Source of the DNA: an uncultured Ezakiella sp. | GTDB lineage: Bacteria; Bacillota; Clostridia; Tissierellales; Peptoniphilaceae | Assembly: GCF_943913045.1 (NCBI RefSeq) | Contig: NZ_CALTVH010000001.1 | Span: forward strand, 62,001-126,000 | DNA: 64,000 bases | Direction: 5' to 3' | Made by a program: the position numbers and the translations under genes | Shown here: positions 1 through 7,803 of the stretch, one piece after another | How positions within the stretch are numbered: position 1 is the first letter of the stretch | Layout: each line of letters begins with the position of its first letter | Notes under the pieces: model-generated | What the model was told of the DNA's origin: nothing | Seen by the model: only the letters and a program-made list of their open reading frames with translations | Database searches by the model: none

Positions 1-774
1 ATATATTCAGTTGCAGGACTTACAACAGATGATGGATTAATAAGAACAAGACCTTTCAGGTCGCCACACCATAGCTCAAGTTCAGTTGCTGTGGTTGGTG
101 GTGGGAGAATACCAAAACCAGGTGAGGTAAGCCTTGCTCATAATGGGGTATTGTTTTTGGATGAACTACCAGAATTTAATAGGAGTACACTTGAAGTCTT
201 GAGGCAACCTTTGGAAGATGGAGTTGTAAATATCTCTCGTGTAAATGCACAAATAACTTATCCTGCAAATTTTATGTTTGTTGCATCGATGAATCCATGT
301 CCATGTGGGTACTATGGAGACCCAAATCATGAGTGTACATGTACCCAAAATCAAATCGACAGATATCTTGGAAAGATATCGAATCCACTTCTAGATAGGA
401 TTGATATGCACATTGAGGTTTCTGCTGTAAACTACGATGATTTGAAGGGTAAAGCAGAAGGCGAAAAATCTAAAGATATTCGCCAGAGGGTTAATAATGC
501 TAGGAACCTACAGGTTGAAAGATATAAAGATATAAATATTACTAACAATTCACAGCTTTCTGGCAAACACTTGCATGAATATATACACTTGACAGATAGT
601 TCTGAAAAGATTTTAGATATGGCTTATAAAAAATATTCTTTTTCCGCTAGGGCCTACAATAAAATATTAAAACTAGCCAGGACGATTGCGGACTTGGATT
701 CTTCAGAAAATATTAGAGATGAGCACTTGCTAGAGGCCTTGAGATACAGGTCTTTTGATTCAAAGTATTTTTAA
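1..774 (+). CDS. comM: ComM/YifB family Mg-chelatase-like AAA+ ATPase, 5' partial
   Basis: The reading frame is open from base 1, so the N-terminal part, including the Lon-like domain and Walker A loop, lies outside the window. What remains (about 257 residues) starts with the family signature RPFRSPHHSSS, followed by a Walker B segment GVLFLDELPEF, the cysteine cluster NPCPCGYYGDP, and an arginine-finger region LLDRIDMHIEV. The C-terminal Mg-chelatase helical domain ends with EALRYRS. Relatives are hexameric helicases; ComM promotes branch migration during natural transformation in Gram-negatives. dprA follows after 2 bases, which fits a DNA uptake/processing pair. The family call is firm; a role in transformation here is inference. 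Confidence 0.93.
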   Translation: MYSVAGLTTDDGLIRTRPFRSPHHSSSSVAVVGGGRIPKPGEVSLAHNGVLFLDELPEFNRSTLEVLRQPLEDGVVNISRVNAQITYPANFMFVASMNPCPCGYYGDPNHECTCTQNQIDRYLGKISNPLLDRIDMHIEVSAVNYDDLKGKAEGEKSKDIRQRVNNARNLQVERYKDINITNNSQLSGKHLHEYIHLTDSSEKILDMAYKKYSFSARAYNKILKLARTIADLDSSENIRDEHLLEALRYRSFDSKYF

Positions 775-776
775 AT

Positions 777-1877
777 ATGATTAATAACAGAGAAGCACTT
801 GTTTGGTTAAACTATTTATTTATCCAAAACAAGCAAATATTAAAATTAATTGAATATTTTGGTGATATTAAAGAAATTTTTTCCTGCGATAGAAAAGAAG
901 TAGAAAATTCTGCTATCTTAACTGAGGATAAGATTGATTTTATAATGTCTTCCAGGGATGAAAATAAAATAAAAAAGATTTTTAAAGAATACGAGAATTT
1001 CGGGGCCAATATTATTACAATTTTTGATGACGAATATCCAAAAAGACTTAGTAATGTGGATGATGCACCCGCTGTTTTGTATGTAAAGGGCGAAATTCTT
1101 CCTCAAGATGAGCTTGCCTTTTCTATTGTCGGCAGCAGAAAGATAACCGAATATGGCAAAGAAAGCTGTAGGTATATTGCAAGTGACCTAGCCAAAAATG
1201 GGATTACAATTATTTCGGGCATGGCCAACGGGGCTGATACAGTTGCACATAAAGCGGCTTTAGAAGTCGGCGGCCGAACAATTGCTGTTTTGGGTACGGG
1301 TTTAAATGTGATTTATCCAAAGAGAAATGAAAAACTCTATCATGAAATTGCTCAAAACGGGGCTGTAATAAGTGAATTTCCTGCCAACACAAAGGGGGCT
1401 CCATATAATTTTCCACGCAGAAATCGTATAGTAAGTGGACTTGGCTTGGGCGTTTTGGTTGTAGAAGCCAAGGAAAAAAGTGGGTCTTTAATTACCGCGG
1501 GAATTGCTGGAGAGCAAGGCAGAGATGTGTTTGCAATTCCTGGGAATATAAACAGTGTTTACTCTAGGGGAGCCAATAGATTGATTCAAGATGGAGCAAA
1601 ACTTGTAATTTCTCCTCAAGATATATATAATGAAGTTCGTGAATTTGAAGAATTTACTGATGACTATAAATCAAAAGAAGTTTTGACAAATGATTTAGAC
1701 TTATCTGACGAAGAAAAATCCATAGTTGAAGCCCTCCAACTGGGAGAATTCTCTATGGATGAAATAATGGATAAGATTGAACTTGATGTTCAAACAACGC
1801 AAATGCTTATAACAAAACTTGAATTACTTGATATTGTAAAGAGCACAGCTGCTGGAAAATATATGTTAAAACTTTAG
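777..1877 (+). CDS. dprA: DNA processing protein DprA
   Basis: DprA binds incoming single-stranded DNA and loads RecA. The 366-residue protein has an N-terminal helical (SAM-like) region, a central Rossmann fold with IVGSRKITEYG, ISGMANGADTVAHKAAL, AVLGTGLNVIYPKRN and FPRRNRIVSGL, and a C-terminal winged helix (about 300-366, with FSMDEIMDKIELD). Length and architecture are typical. The ATG is 2 bases after the comM stop, so the two are probably translationally coupled. topA follows after 15 bases, an order common in Firmicutes. Many Firmicutes keep dprA without known competence, so its presence does not prove natural transformation. Confidence 0.96.
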   Translation: MINNREALVWLNYLFIQNKQILKLIEYFGDIKEIFSCDRKEVENSAILTEDKIDFIMSSRDENKIKKIFKEYENFGANIITIFDDEYPKRLSNVDDAPAVLYVKGEILPQDELAFSIVGSRKITEYGKESCRYIASDLAKNGITIISGMANGADTVAHKAALEVGGRTIAVLGTGLNVIYPKRNEKLYHEIAQNGAVISEFPANTKGAPYNFPRRNRIVSGLGLGVLVVEAKEKSGSLITAGIAGEQGRDVFAIPGNINSVYSRGANRLIQDGAKLVISPQDIYNEVREFEEFTDDYKSKEVLTNDLDLSDEEKSIVEALQLGEFSMDEIMDKIELDVQTTQMLITKLELLDIVKSTAAGKYMLKL

Positions 1878-1892
1878 AAAGGAAGTTATATT

Positions 1893-3956
1893 TTGAATTT
1901 AATTATTGTAGAATCTCCTACAAAGGCCAGGACTATTTCGAGGTTTTTAGGAAAAGACAACAAAGTTTTAGCCACCAAAGGACACGTAAGAGATTTACCA
2001 AAATCGAGACTGGGTGTTGACCTTGAAACTTTCGAACCGGAATATATTAATATTAGAGGTAAGGCACCTGTTATAAATGAAATAAAAGGTGCAGCCAAAA
2101 AAGCTGATAAAGTATATATCGCAACAGATAATGATAGAGAAGGTGAAGCAATAGCCTGGCATGTTGCATATCTTTTGGGCCTTGAAGGCAAAAAAAATCG
2201 TATAGAATTTAATGAAATAACCAAAAAATCTATTTTAAAAGCCATGGAAGACCCAAGGACCATTGATGAAAATCTAGTGGACTCTCAACAAGCTAGGAGA
2301 GTCTTGGATAGGGTTGTTGGTTATAATCTTTCTCCTGTCCTTTGGAAAAAGGTAAAGGGAAAACTCAGTGCGGGTAGAGTTCAATCAGTTGCCCTTATGC
2401 TTATATGTGATAGGGAAGAAGAGATAAGAAATTTCAAGCCAGATGAATATTGGACCATAAAAGCTCTTTTTAAAGACAAGGCTGATGAAATAATTTTTGA
2501 TCTAAAGCAAATTAAAGACGGAAAATCATATAAGAAAATTGAAATTCCAAATAAGAAAACTAGCGACAAGATAATCTCTGATTTAAAGAAAGACGATTAT
2601 ATTGTTGTTGCTAACAAGGAAACAAAGAGATCAAAAAAACCATTTCCTCCTTATACAACATCTTTATTACAACAAGATGCCAATAGGCGATTAGGATTTA
2701 AATCTTCCAGGACCATGCAAGTTGCTCAAAGGTTGTATGAAGGTAAAAAAGTTGGGGCAGGCTCAGAGGTTGGGCTTATCACCTATATGAGAACGGACTC
2801 TTACCGTCTAAGTGAAGAGGCGATTAGCGAGGCTGGCAAATTTATTAATACAAAATTTGGTAAGGAATATTATTCTGGACCCAAACATTATCACAACAAA
2901 AAGAAGGGCACCCAAGACGCTCACGAGGCTATTAGACCAACAGATGTAAATCGTACTCCTGAGTCTATTAGGGAATATTTATCTGCTGATGAATACAAGC
3001 TATATTCTTTGATTTGGAATAGATTTGTAAGCTCGCAGATGGAAAGTGCAAAGATTTTAAAGAAAACCATTGATCTAGAAAATGGAATTTATTTATTTAA
3101 GACAGAGGCAGAAGCTATTATATTTGATGGTTATATGCGTGTAAATGGAATTGAATCTGGCTTTAAAGAAGTTGATTTTGATAAATTTAAAATCGGATCA
3201 AAGGTAAATCCTAATAAAATTATACCAGAACAAAATTTTACCAAACCTCCTGCAAGATTTACAGAAGCCAGCTTGATTAAGACCCTAGAAGATGAGGGAA
3301 TTGGCAGACCGAGCACATACGCTCCTACTATTTCAACCTTGGTCAATAGAGTTTATATAAAATTTGACAAAAAAACTATAGTTCCAACAGAATTGGGGGA
3401 AATAGTAAATAAAATTTTAAAGGAAAATTTCCCATCTGTTATCAATGTTAAGTTTACGGCAGAGATGGAAGAAGTTTTAGATGACGTTAGTGATGGAGAC
3501 TTAGCATGGCAAAAGGTCTTGAAAGATTTTTATAAGAATTTTGAAAAAGATGTTGCAAAAGCAAATAAAAATATAGAAGAAGTAAAGATTGAAGACGAAG
3601 TCTCGGATGTAAAGTGCGACAAGTGTGGTCGTATGATGGTTTACAAATATAGTAAGTATGGTAAGTTTTTAGCCTGCCCAGGATTTCCTGAATGCAAAAA
3701 CACTATGAGCATAGAGGATAAGGTTGGAGTTAAGTGCCCTAAGTGTAAGGATGGAGAAATAGTAAAGAAAAAAAGTAAAGCTGGAAGAGTTTTCTATGGC
3801 TGTAACAAATATCCTGAGTGTGACTTTGCATGTTTTGATATGCCTATAAAAGAAAAATGTCCAGAGTGCGGAGGCTTGCTTACAGAGAAAAACTACTCCA
3901 AATACAAACAAATCAAATGCACAAACTGTGATTATACAGAAAAAAGAGAAAAATAA
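1893..3956 (+). CDS. topA: DNA topoisomerase I (type IA)
   Basis: It relaxes negative supercoils by transient single-strand cleavage. The protein has 687 residues. The TOPRIM domain opens with IVESPTKART and carries DNDREGEAIAWH near residues 79-90. The catalytic tyrosine is Y298 in the YMRTDSYR motif. Three C-terminal four-cysteine zinc ribbons occupy roughly residues 570-685 (CDKCG...C, CPKC...C, CPECGG...CTNC). The start is TTG at 1893, preceded by AAAGGAAG at 1878-1885; no ATG fits the conserved MNLIIVESPTKA N-terminus. It is the last gene of a comM-dprA-topA run and is followed by a strong terminator. Confidence 0.97.
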   Translation: MNLIIVESPTKARTISRFLGKDNKVLATKGHVRDLPKSRLGVDLETFEPEYINIRGKAPVINEIKGAAKKADKVYIATDNDREGEAIAWHVAYLLGLEGKKNRIEFNEITKKSILKAMEDPRTIDENLVDSQQARRVLDRVVGYNLSPVLWKKVKGKLSAGRVQSVALMLICDREEEIRNFKPDEYWTIKALFKDKADEIIFDLKQIKDGKSYKKIEIPNKKTSDKIISDLKKDDYIVVANKETKRSKKPFPPYTTSLLQQDANRRLGFKSSRTMQVAQRLYEGKKVGAGSEVGLITYMRTDSYRLSEEAISEAGKFINTKFGKEYYSGPKHYHNKKKGTQDAHEAIRPTDVNRTPESIREYLSADEYKLYSLIWNRFVSSQMESAKILKKTIDLENGIYLFKTEAEAIIFDGYMRVNGIESGFKEVDFDKFKIGSKVNPNKIIPEQNFTKPPARFTEASLIKTLEDEGIGRPSTYAPTISTLVNRVYIKFDKKTIVPTELGEIVNKILKENFPSVINVKFTAEMEEVLDDVSDGDLAWQKVLKDFYKNFEKDVAKANKNIEEVKIEDEVSDVKCDKCGRMMVYKYSKYGKFLACPGFPECKNTMSIEDKVGVKCPKCKDGEIVKKKSKAGRVFYGCNKYPECDFACFDMPIKEKCPECGGLLTEKNYSKYKQIKCTNCDYTEKREK

Positions 3957-3960
3957 TTTT

Positions 3961-3989
3961 AATGCAGCTTTAAAAGGCTGCATTTTTCT
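3961..3989 (+). terminator. Rho-independent terminator after topA
   Basis: The arms AATGCAGC (3961-3968) and GCTGCATT (3977-3984) pair perfectly around an 8-base loop and run into a T-rich tract, 4 bases after the topA stop. It separates topA from the downstream two-component genes. Confidence 0.88.
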
Positions 3990-4012
3990 TTACTATTAAT
4001 TGATTTTTATTA

Positions 4013-4021
4013 TGTTATAAT
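4013..4021 (+). promoter_or_regulatory. Extended -10 promoter for the two-component operon
   Basis: TGTTATAAT is a perfect -10 hexamer with a TG extension. No good -35 sits 17 bases upstream, as expected for an extended -10 promoter. The predicted start point is about 4028, very close to the response regulator start codon, leaving a leader of roughly 14 bases that holds the AAGGTGGTGGTGGG ribosome binding region. Confidence 0.55.
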
Positions 4022-4041
4022 ATCTTTAAGGTGGTGGTGGG

Positions 4042-4701
4042 ATGAGAATATTACTTATTGAAGACAATAAGTCATTGGTTGAAACACTGAAGGATTTATT
4101 GGAATCTCGAGGGTATGAAGTTGATTATTATTATAATATAGATGATATTGAAGATTATATGATTCTTAATAAATATAATTTAATAATCTTGGACTTAATG
4201 CTTGGCAAGAGAGATGGTTTAGATTTTTTAAAAACTATTCGTAATGAGATACATAGGCCGATTTTAATTTTAACAGCAAAGTCTTCAAAAGATGACCAAA
4301 TTAAAGGTTTGAACCTTGGAGCAGATGATTATATTACAAAACCATTTGATGCAGATATTTTAGTTGCAAGAATAAATGCGCAATTAAGAAATCAAAATAA
4401 AGAAAAAGTTGTATTTAAGGAAACTGAATTTGATTTAAATATAGGTACCATTAGCAGGAAAAGCGAAGTTTCTAGACTTACAAATTTTGAATTAGAAGTT
4501 CTAAAATTATTATATACAAATAAAAACAAAATTTTATCAAAGGCGTATATGATGTCAATGCTGCCAACACAAAGTGAAGAGGTTACAGAGCGGACAATTG
4601 TGTCTCATATATACAATATTAGAAAAAAGATTTTGGAGATAAATGCAGATGATCCAATAGAAAATAAATGGGGAGTAGGATATATATGGAAAGAAAGATA
4701 A
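4042..4701 (+). CDS. OmpR/PhoB-family response regulator
   Basis: This 219-residue protein has a receiver domain (1-115) with the acidic pocket E8/D9, phosphoacceptor D51 in LIILDLMLG, T82 in LILTAKSS and K103 in YITKPFDAD. A winged-helix DNA-binding domain (about 125-218) ends with WGVGYIWKER, a variant of the usual GVGY. The purine-rich AAGGTGGTGGTGGG before the ATG supports the start. The partner histidine kinase overlaps its 3' end by 16 bases. It probably regulates its own operon or nearby envelope genes; the sequence does not show the signal. The family is certain, the named ortholog unknown. Confidence 0.93.
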   Translation: MRILLIEDNKSLVETLKDLLESRGYEVDYYYNIDDIEDYMILNKYNLIILDLMLGKRDGLDFLKTIRNEIHRPILILTAKSSKDDQIKGLNLGADDYITKPFDADILVARINAQLRNQNKEKVVFKETEFDLNIGTISRKSEVSRLTNFELEVLKLLYTNKNKILSKAYMMSMLPTQSEEVTERTIVSHIYNIRKKILEINADDPIENKWGVGYIWKER

Positions 4702-5717
4702 GGCAGATAATATCTAGCTATATATTGGGTTATTTATTAAAAATATTACTTACAACTATACTATCGTTAATAGTCATTAATATATATCAAAAATATGGAT
4801 TTAGACTTATAAATATTAAATTTAAAACTTCGATTGAGTTTACATTTGGAGCCTTTATATTAGCATTTATATTTTTCTCTTATAAGTTTTATGAAAAAAT
4901 AGATAGTCTGATAATGAAAGATTTAGGCAATATAATCAATGGAATAAACTACAATTATTATACAAGTGATATGAGTACTGTAGAATTTAAAAAGATTCAA
5001 GATGCATTAATTGATAAAAACAAGAAAATTGCAGATAAGGAAAATTTTGTTTACTCAAGCCTATCCTATATAAGCCATGATATGAAAACGCCAATTACTG
5101 TAATAAATACAAATGTGAATTTAATAAAAAACACAAGAATGCTTGAAGGAAAGAATATAGAAAGATTAAATAGGATAGAAGCTGAGGCAAATAAAGTATC
5201 GGATTATATAGAAAAATTAATGGATGTAAGTCAAAGTTTTTATGAGATAGAGGAAAGGGAAAAAATAAAAATTGTTGATTTGTTAGCAAATTTAAAAAAG
5301 AATGTAGAGATATATTCTGACTTAAGAGAAGAAGAGATTATTTTTGAGAGTAGTGTGGGTGAAGACGTCTATCTTATAGCTAATATGAACAAGCTACAAA
5401 AATCTTTTGTTCATCTTTTGAACAATGCATACGAGCATAGAAGAGAGTATATTAAAATAACAACAAGTATTCAAGATGAAAAACTATTAATTGATGTAAT
5501 AGATGATGGCTTGGGATTTAATGACGAATCGATAAAAAAAGCAAAGGAAATTTTTTATACAGATAATTTCGGCAGAACTTCTGGAAAGGGTTATGGAATT
5601 GGACTCTATTATGTAGATTCCTATATGGAAAGTTTATCGGGTGAGTTAATTTTACAAAACAATAATTATGGTGGGGCATTGCAGAGAATGCAAATTCCAG
5701 TTAGTAGGGGTGAATAA
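4686..5717 (+). CDS. Sensor histidine kinase with two TM helices and almost no sensor domain
   Basis: I start this gene at ATG 4686 (343 aa) rather than the in-frame ATG 4668, because GGGAG/AGGA at 4671-4680 then lies at a suitable distance. Two N-terminal membrane segments (about residues 10-35 and 50-67) are joined by only some 15-20 residues, so it is likely an intramembrane-sensing kinase. The H-box is SYISHDMKTPITVI, the N-box HLLNNAYEHRRE is somewhat divergent, and IDDGLGF and GYGIGLYY are the nucleotide-binding G-boxes. It overlaps the regulator gene by 16 bases. Such kinases often work with a membrane partner; the small membrane genes downstream are candidates. Confidence 0.92.
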   Translation: MERKIRQIISSYILGYLLKILLTTILSLIVINIYQKYGFRLINIKFKTSIEFTFGAFILAFIFFSYKFYEKIDSLIMKDLGNIINGINYNYYTSDMSTVEFKKIQDALIDKNKKIADKENFVYSSLSYISHDMKTPITVINTNVNLIKNTRMLEGKNIERLNRIEAEANKVSDYIEKLMDVSQSFYEIEEREKIKIVDLLANLKKNVEIYSDLREEEIIFESSVGEDVYLIANMNKLQKSFVHLLNNAYEHRREYIKITTSIQDEKLLIDVIDDGLGFNDESIKKAKEIFYTDNFGRTSGKGYGIGLYYVDSYMESLSGELILQNNNYGGALQRMQIPVSRGE

Positions 5718-5718
5718 T

Positions 5719-5958
5719 ATGGAAAATATTTTATTTATAGCAGCGCTTGTATTATTTATATTGATTGACTTATATAAAATACTTAGAGGTAGAATTGATT
5801 TCTATACTTTCTATAAGCCGCTATCGCTGGTTATAATTTACAGATATATTTTGGATAATATATGGATTGAAGCATTATATGTTGCTTTAGCATACATGAT
5901 TATATGCTATTTGTTTATATTAATGCAATTAAATAAAATGGAAGAAGAAAAAGAGTAA
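5719..5958 (+). CDS. Small hydrophobic membrane protein (79 aa), family unknown
   Basis: It begins 1 base after the kinase stop, with AGGGGTG at 5706-5712 as ribosome binding site. A longer in-frame opening from 5668 would overlap the kinase and lacks a site. The 79 residues hold about two to three membrane segments: residues 2-20 (ILFIAALVLFILIDLYKIL), a middle stretch around PLSLVIIYRYIL, and a third around ALAYMIICYLFILMQL. The C-terminus NKMEEEKE is charged. I do not recognise the family. Its tight coupling to a kinase with almost no extracellular domain suggests an accessory sensor or modulator; that is inference. Confidence 0.75.
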   Translation: MENILFIAALVLFILIDLYKILRGRIDFYTFYKPLSLVIIYRYILDNIWIEALYVALAYMIICYLFILMQLNKMEEEKE

Positions 5959-5994
5959 AACGATTTTTTGAATTAGTGAAGGAGGAAAATAAAA

Positions 5995-6096
5995 ATGGCA
6001 AGAGATATAAATGAGAGAAAATATATTAAATATATATTTTTATTTGTAGCAGGGATTGTCGTTGGTATGATTTTAAGAACTGTATTGAAAATATAA
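5995..6096 (+). CDS. 33-residue single-span membrane microprotein
   Basis: This short gene has an excellent GGAGG site (5981-5985) 9 bases before ATG 5995 and reads MARDINERKY followed by a membrane span (about residues 11-27, with AGIVVGMI) and a short basic tail ending at TAA 6094-6096. The charged N-terminus with an arginine/lysine pair before the span suggests the N-terminus is cytoplasmic. It lies 36 bases after the 79-residue membrane gene and before a terminator-like hairpin, so it is probably the last gene of the two-component operon. Function unknown; regulation of the adjacent kinase or of a transporter is a plausible guess. Confidence 0.68.
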   Translation: MARDINERKYIKYIFLFVAGIVVGMILRTVLKI

Positions 6097-6135
6097 ATTT
6101 AATATAAATGCTGAAAGAAGTAAATAAAAAATTAT

Positions 6136-6176
6136 AAATACTGCTAAAGATAAGACCATAATATTTAGCAGTATTT
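6136..6176. terminator. Terminator-like hairpin closing the two-component operon
   Basis: The arms AAATACTGCTAAA (6136-6148) and TTTAGCAGTATTT (6164-6176) are perfectly complementary over 13 bases around a 15-base loop. The downstream T tract is short, so termination efficiency is uncertain. The flanking A and T bases would let it act in both directions. Confidence 0.65.
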
Positions 6177-6212
6177 ATGTGTCTCTAAATCATAATAAAT
6201 CTACTAAAACGC

Positions 6213-6241
6213 TTGCTTTAATCTCATTTTTATGGTACAAT
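6213..6241 (+). promoter_or_regulatory. SigA-type promoter for rpsB operon
   Basis: TTGCTT (6213-6218), a 17-base spacer and TACAAT (6236-6241), with TGG just before the -10, form a strong promoter. The predicted start is about 6248, giving a leader of about 90 bases before rpsB. Confidence 0.82.
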
Positions 6242-6247
6242 ACGTCT

Positions 6248-6339
6248 GTGATTACTCACGCACTTTGATGCAGGTACGGTTGCCTTATGGTCTAGCTTGC
6301 AGAAGATGAGTGCGGAAGAATATAAACCGGAGGTGTAAA
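6248..6339 (+). promoter_or_regulatory. Structured 5' leader of rpsB, possible S2 autoregulatory RNA
   Basis: The leader has nested pairing: CGCACT (6259-6264) with AGTGCG (6309-6314), TGCA (6269-6272) with TGCA (6298-6301), and an inner hairpin GGTA (6273-6276) with TGCC (6281-6284) closing loop CGGT. There is no U tract, so any control would act on translation rather than by termination. Ribosomal protein operons are often controlled by the encoded protein binding its own leader; S2 doing so here is inference from position and structure. Confidence 0.5.
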
Positions 6340-7116
6340 ATGAGTGTAATTACTATGAAAGGCTTATTAGAAGCAGGTGTTCATTTCGGACACCAAACAA
6401 GAAGATGGAACCCAAAGATGGCAGAGTTCATCTTTACAGAAAGAAATGGAATCTACATTATCGACCTACAAAAAACTGTTAAGCAAATTGAAAAGGCTTA
6501 CAAGTTTGTAAAAGAAGTTGTAGAAGATGGTGGCAAGGTTATGTTTGTAGGAACAAAGACCCAAGCCCAAGAAGCTATCGAATCAGAAGCTAAGAGATGC
6601 GAAATGCCATTTGTTAACCAAAGATGGTTAGGCGGCATGATGACAAACTATCAAACAATTAAAAAATCAATTGATAGATTAGAAGAACTAGAACAAATGG
6701 AAGAAGATGGAACTTTTGAAGCCCTTCCTAAGAAAGAAGTTATAGAACTTCGCCATGAAATCGAAAGATTACAAAAATTCTTAGGTGGAATTAAGGATTT
6801 CCCAGGTCTACCACAATGCTTATTTGTAATTGACCCAAGCAAAGAATATATTGCTGTAAATGAAGCAAGAATTCTTGGAATTCCTGTAATTGGTGTTGTA
6901 GATACAAACTGTGATCCAGATCAAGTTGACATCCCAATTCCTGCAAATGATGATGCTATCAGAAGCGTTAAACTTATCACAGAAACAATCGCTAATGCAG
7001 TTATTGAAGCTAAGCAAGGCGAACAATATTCTGTTGATGAAGAAGACGCTGAAGAAGAAGTAGATCAAGATACAATGGAAGCTGAAATCAACAGCTCCAA
7101 AGAAGATCAAGAATAA
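6340..7116 (+). CDS. rpsB: 30S ribosomal protein S2
   Basis: The 258-residue protein has classical S2 features: LLEAGVHFGHQTRRWNP, MFVGTKTQAQEAI, VNQRWLGGMMTN and GIPVIGVVDTNCDPD. The start is ATG 6340, placed after GGAGGT (6329-6334); an in-frame opening from 6310 lies upstream of that site and in the predicted leader. The C-terminal 30 residues are very acidic (DEEDAEEEVDQD), common in low-GC species. tsf follows 28 bases later in the standard rpsB-tsf-pyrH-frr order. Codon use shifts to favour AAC, GAC and ATC compared with neighbours, as expected for a highly expressed gene. Confidence 0.98.
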   Translation: MSVITMKGLLEAGVHFGHQTRRWNPKMAEFIFTERNGIYIIDLQKTVKQIEKAYKFVKEVVEDGGKVMFVGTKTQAQEAIESEAKRCEMPFVNQRWLGGMMTNYQTIKKSIDRLEELEQMEEDGTFEALPKKEVIELRHEIERLQKFLGGIKDFPGLPQCLFVIDPSKEYIAVNEARILGIPVIGVVDTNCDPDQVDIPIPANDDAIRSVKLITETIANAVIEAKQGEQYSVDEEDAEEEVDQDTMEAEINSSKEDQE

Positions 7117-7144
7117 ATATTATATAGAATAGGAGTGGTAAATT

Positions 7145-7792
7145 ATGGAAATTACAGCAAGCATGGTTAAAGAACTAAGAGATAAAACTGGCGTAGGCAT
7201 GATGGACTGCAGAAAAGCTCTTCAAGAAACAAATGGAGATATTGAAAAAGCTGTTGACTATTTAAGAGAAAAAGGACTTTCAAAGGCTGCTAAAAAAGCA
7301 TCCAGAATTGCTGCTGAAGGTATTGTTGAAAGCTACATTCACGGCGGAAGAATTGGAGTTTTGGTTGAAGTTAATACTGAAACTGACTTTGTTGCAAAGA
7401 ACGAAGACTTCAAAGCTTTTGTTAAAGACCTAGCAATGCAAGTTGCAGCAAGCAATCCTCAATATGTTTCAAGAGAAGAAGTTCCAGCTGAAGTTATTGA
7501 ACACGAAAAAGAAGTTCTAAAACAACAAGCAGTTAACGAAGGAAAACCTGAAGAAATTGCTCACAAAATGGTTGAAGGCAGAATCAACAAATACTACACA
7601 GAAGTTTGCTTGCTAGAACAACCATTCATCAAAGATCCAGACAAGTCAGTTCAAGATCTCTTAAACGATCTGATTACAAAAATTGGAGAAAACATTAAAG
7701 TTAGACGCTTTACAAGATATGAAGTTGGTGAAGGACTAGAAAAAAGAGAAGAAAACTTCGCTGATGAAGTTGCAAAGCAAATGAACGCTTAA
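7145..7792 (+). CDS. tsf: Elongation factor Ts
   Basis: EF-Ts exchanges GDP on EF-Tu. The N-terminal UBA-like region (VKELRDKTGVGMMDCRKAL) and the EF-Tu contact loop VNTETDFVAKN near residues 78-88 are intact. The protein has 215 residues, shorter than the roughly 280-300 of E. coli and many Clostridia; one of the two core subdomains appears reduced, as in other short-form EF-Ts. AGGAG at 7131-7135 precedes ATG 7145. It sits between rpsB and pyrH with 11 bases to the latter, and should be expressed with rpsB. Confidence 0.97.
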   Translation: MEITASMVKELRDKTGVGMMDCRKALQETNGDIEKAVDYLREKGLSKAAKKASRIAAEGIVESYIHGGRIGVLVEVNTETDFVAKNEDFKAFVKDLAMQVAASNPQYVSREEVPAEVIEHEKEVLKQQAVNEGKPEEIAHKMVEGRINKYYTEVCLLEQPFIKDPDKSVQDLLNDLITKIGENIKVRRFTRYEVGEGLEKREENFADEVAKQMNA

Positions 7793-7803
7793 TAGGAGCT
7801 TTT

